DNA of 23,703 bases from Funneliformis mosseae (lineage: Eukaryota > Glomeromycota > Glomeromycetes > Glomerales > Glomeraceae): the NCBI GenBank assembly GCA_910592005.1, contig CAJVPP010000996.1, forward strand, positions 1-23,703, written 5' to 3'. The notes beneath the pieces are model-generated. The model was not told the DNA's origin. It did no database searches and saw only the letters and a list, made by a program, of their open reading frames with translations. The translations under genes and the position numbers were made by a program. Positions 20,878 through 23,703 of this stretch are shown one piece after another (position 1 is the stretch's first letter; the number at the start of each line of letters is the position of its first letter).

Positions 20878-23076
20878 ATGACTCAATCTGAGCTTTTAGA
20901 GTTCCTCAACGCCTCTGCCCCGCTTTTTCATCTAAAGGCTGAAAAAGATAAAATAGAAGCCCAAGTAATTTGCTATTCTGGTGAAAAATACTTGTTGGGC
21001 CTTTCAACTCTGGATGATATAGTTGCAGAAAATGATGAGGGATTAACTTTAATACTCAAAAATGCTTTATCTAAATGACAAGATATTTCATTTATGACCA
21101 TTGAGAATGAAAGATTGATTGAAAGGATAAATGGAACGTACCACTAGTTATTGCGTCTTTATAGTCGTCTTATTAATGACCAAAAGGCACTAGTAACTCT
21201 TAAAGACATTCAGATATTCTTTGACATTCTTATATTAGATGACGAATCTTCTGATGAATGCAAAACAAAAATAAGAGATATTTTATCTGGTAGTGTGAAG
21301 ACATTTTCAGTAGAGCATATTAAAGCATTTTCTTTTCGTGACTATCATATGAGAAAAAAGTCATATTTGCGAATTTATATAAATAGTACTAGCGGTAGAA
21401 AAGCTGTTATTAAAGCTGTTCAAGATAATAACTTTAAAACTGCATCAGATGATTTATATTCATTTCACTATAAGATAGCCTGAGAGAATGGTATTCAACT
21501 CTCTGAATGGTCTACAATAAACAAATATATTTACAAGCAAGACAAAGGGACCAGCCCGCTCTGTTTACATAAATTCTATATATCTATAAAAGATTTCTGT
21601 TCGCTAGAAAATTTTACAACAATAAGCGATCGATTCCCTATTTCAGCTCTCTTACGAGATCGTACTCTTGTTCTCACGTGGGATATAGAGACCTAATTAT
21701 AAGAGTTGAGTAAATTTGCTGAAGTCCTTGATATGAATCACAATGTTTTTATGATCGGCATAACATTGCATTGGAAAGATAATCTAAAACCGCTAAAGAA
21801 AATATGTCTTGTCGATGTTGAGACAGAATCAGATTCAGGATGCATCACAATCATATGTGGAAACTAAGAAAATCTGCTAAAATCTTTCGCTTTCTGCTGG
21901 CGAGTATTTGCCCCTGACATCCTAGTTGGATTTAACGATTCAGACTATGATTGGCATTTTATTATGGAGAGAGTATATCATCTCAACATACTCGAATGGA
22001 TGTGAAAACGAATGATAGGAAAGTTCGAAACAAAGGAAGAAATTCTAAAGTGAAAATATCGTGGAAAGATAGGAGTGAAATCTGAAAATGATTTTATGAA
22101 AAAGTATCCTGTTAAGGCTTTCAAGGAAGGTGAAGAGGATCTAAAGAAAAAAGAATATATGGGTGGTCCAATTAAGATCAAAATTAGTGCAGAAGATGAT
22201 TTTACTTTTAGCTTTCTTAAACTGCTAGGTTGCGTACTGATTGATGTCCAAGTATGCCTCAAAAAATGTTCCCTTATTCTGAAGTTGAAAAGAAAAGTTC
22301 ACTTAAATTTTTCTTACAAAAGTGTGGTCTTGACAGTAAGGCCGACATGCCATATGATAAAATGTGAAAAATCTATTCAGAGGCGAAAAAAAGCCCCTCC
22401 TCAACAACCACGAGAAATATGCGTAAAGTAGCACATTACTGTATTATAGATACATTACGCTGTCAAGAGCTTTTGATAAACTAAAGTATAATAAATGATT
22501 ATAGAGAAGTTACCTCTATAGCTTATGTTTCTTTTTTTGACACACACTATCGCGCAAATGAAATGAAGATACAGAACCTTCTCAGAGCATATACTATCAA
22601 ACGAGATATGATAATAAGTACAAGAGTTCCTGAAAATATAGAAAAAGGAAAATATCCTGATGCGTACGTATTTTCACCTAAAAAGGAATTGAAAGTAGAA
22701 GACCTATAACAGGATTAGATTTCGCTTCATAATATTCTAATATTATCATAGCATATAACCTCTCCTCAAAAAAATTTATATTTGATCCAAAGGATGTTGA
22801 TATTGCGCAAAATAATAGAAATAACTTGCATAAGATTGAGTTTTCATTTAATAATCATATCATTCAAGCTTAGTACATCCGCCATGATAACTAACTGAAA
22901 AAGAAAGGCCTATATCTGGCCATATTAGAAGATTTATTTAATAAGAGGTTAGATCTTAAAACACGTCTAGCCCCACTAGGAAAGAAAAAGAAACATCTTG
23001 GAAAGATGATAAGTTCAGTTAAAGAAAGAGACAAAAAGATTCCGGAAAGCTTAAATTTAGAATACTCAACTATATG
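20878..23076 (+). pseudogene. Decayed family-B DNA polymerase, exonuclease domain to start of palm, interrupted by a hAT element
   Basis: From the ATG at 20878 one frame runs for about 1.38 kb with no frame change, broken only by eight stops (21076, 21145, 21481, 21694, 21700, 21865, 22003, 22051). Frame changes follow near 22260, 22470 and 22700. The proofreading exonuclease motifs are recognisable: Exo I DIET (21682-21693), Exo [14 protein letters not shown] (about 21928-21963) and Exo III YCIID (22437-22451). Palm motif A is partly preserved as PITGLDFAS (catalytic Asp codon 22718-22720). After it comes a helical region with LYLAILEDLFNKRLDLK. Motifs B and C are absent because a hAT transposon begins at 23077. 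Family-B polymerases of this delta-like type occur in eukaryotes, large DNA viruses and self-synthesising transposons. Similar relics are numerous in Rhizophagus to my knowledge, but the source element cannot be decided here. Non-functional. Confidence 0.83.
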
Positions 23077-23094
23077 TAGGGATGTTAAGGTCTG

Positions 23095-23207
23095 TGGCCA
23101 GACCAGTCTGACTCTGGTTTGATCATAGAACTGGTTTCAGTTCGATTTGAGAATCAAATCAAACTGAAACTGAACTGAGTCAAACCGGTATTTAGACCAG
23201 TTTAGAC
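23095..23207. repeat. Subterminal inverted repeats of the hAT element
   Basis: The stretch folds on itself. GGTTTCAGTTCGATTTGA is followed two to three bases later by its near-perfect inverse TCAAATCAAACTGAAAC, and the outer CTGGTTTGA and GACCAG find inverse partners in TCAAACCGG and CTGGTC-like sequence. Repeated short palindromic motifs near the ends are transposase-binding sites in hAT elements (family knowledge). Confidence 0.65.
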
Positions 23208-23305
23208 GATCAATCTATATAAATGCTGTGTCATATAAATTATAAGACGCATTGATCATTTTAACTAGAATAATTTTCATTTTGCATTATTGTTTGTATT
23301 GTACA

Positions 23306-23703
23306 ATGTCTAGCGGCGTAATTTCAAATGAAAATGATGACAATTTCTCAGATATTTCTTCAACTTCTTTGTAATTGAAAAAGATTCCAATATAACAATT
23401 CGCAAGTCGAATGTATGGGAATTTTTTTTAAAGTCCAAGATAAAGAAACTGGACTAACAATAAGTTATAAATGCATATTATGTGCTAAAATTTATTCACC
23501 TGGCAATCCAACAACTACCCTTTGAAAACATTTAACTAAAAAACATTCATTTCATTATAAAAAAACTGAAAATCATCAAATTACTTTAAATGAAACATGC
23601 TTCAAACCCTATTCTTTATCACAATTCAACTCCATCACAAATTCATTGATTGATTTTATTGCAACTGATTTACAACCTTTTTCTATTGTTGAAAATACTG
23701 AAT
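23306..23703 (+). pseudogene. hAT transposase N-terminus with BED zinc finger, broken
   Basis: An ATG at 23306 opens a short acidic, Ser-rich leader that stops after 22 codons. The rest is read in other frames: NVWEFF, then YKCILC (C-x2-C) and KHLTKKH (H-x4-H), which together make a BED-type finger, and then SLIDFIATDLQPFSIVE at the right edge, the usual start of the hAT transposase core. Frame changes occur near 23370 and in the T run at 23422-23429, and a TGA sits just before the finger's His pair. Not functional in this copy. Confidence 0.78.

Larger units (their letters stand above)
23077..23703 (+). mobile_element. hAT-family DNA transposon, left end, cut by window edge
   Basis: It starts with TAGGGATG (23077-23084), the classic Ac-like hAT terminus, right where the polymerase reading frame stops making sense. 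The eight bases before it, ACTATATG (23069-23076), would be the target duplication, to be confirmed at the right end outside the window. A subterminal zone (23090-23210) is dense in inverted motifs around GACCAG, CTGGTTT and TCAAACTGAAAC. A broken transposase with a BED finger follows. The element therefore inserted into the polymerase gene. Confidence 0.8.

Noticed and set aside
20878..22260. Stop-codon reassignment as the reason for stops in the polymerase frame
   Set aside because: All three stop codons appear and stand where different residues are expected (Gln, Arg, Trp), and later frameshifts show simple decay; neighbouring genes use normal stops.

Overview
The window looks like a piece of a very AT-rich fungal nuclear genome. 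The closest match in style is an arbuscular mycorrhizal fungus such as Rhizophagus (inference: five intron-rich fungal genes with 59-108 nt GT-AG introns, long A/T runs, large AT intergenic stretches and decayed transposons). No prokaryotic features, tRNA, rRNA or CRISPR array are visible.

Layout. 1-1866: extremely AT-rich, gene-free DNA. 1867-3167: a decayed but bounded Tc1/mariner element (29-bp terminal inverted repeats, TA target duplication, broken DD34E transposase). 3170-5354: no recognisable gene. 5355-7318 (-): complete aspartokinase, 6 exons, 510 aa, with Gcn4/CRE-type sites upstream. 7319-9499: intergenic. 9500-11321 (-): NsdD/SUB-1-like GATA transcription factor, 6 exons, 477 aa. 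11322-13628: intergenic with long A/T runs and one weak unrecognised reading frame. 13629-14666 (+): Kei1-type subunit of inositolphosphorylceramide synthase, 5 exons, 223 aa. 15222-17343 (-): LAT/SLC7-type amino acid permease, 7 exons including a 22-nt microexon, 550 aa, convergent with the Kei1 gene. 17579-18393 (-): Ctr-family copper transporter, 3 exons, 219 aa. 18394-19500: AT-rich spacer. 19535-19885: 38-bp minisatellite built from 19-bp halves. 20560-20690: cluster of ACTAGT-containing nonamers. 20878-23076 (+): a decayed family-B DNA polymerase (exonuclease domain and start of the palm). It is interrupted by the left end of a hAT transposon at 23077 that runs off the window.

The five genes are ordinary housekeeping or regulatory fungal genes: amino acid synthesis and uptake, copper uptake, sphingolipid synthesis and developmental control. 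They share no obvious pathway, although the aspartokinase and the amino acid permease both belong to amino acid metabolism. All exon junctions were worked out by hand and keep an open reading frame across the whole gene, which is strong internal support for the five models. The repeat-rich right third is where unexplained structure lies. I did not find a convincing new biological system. The best leads are the transition-biased decay of the polymerase relic and the iteron-like nonamers just upstream of it.
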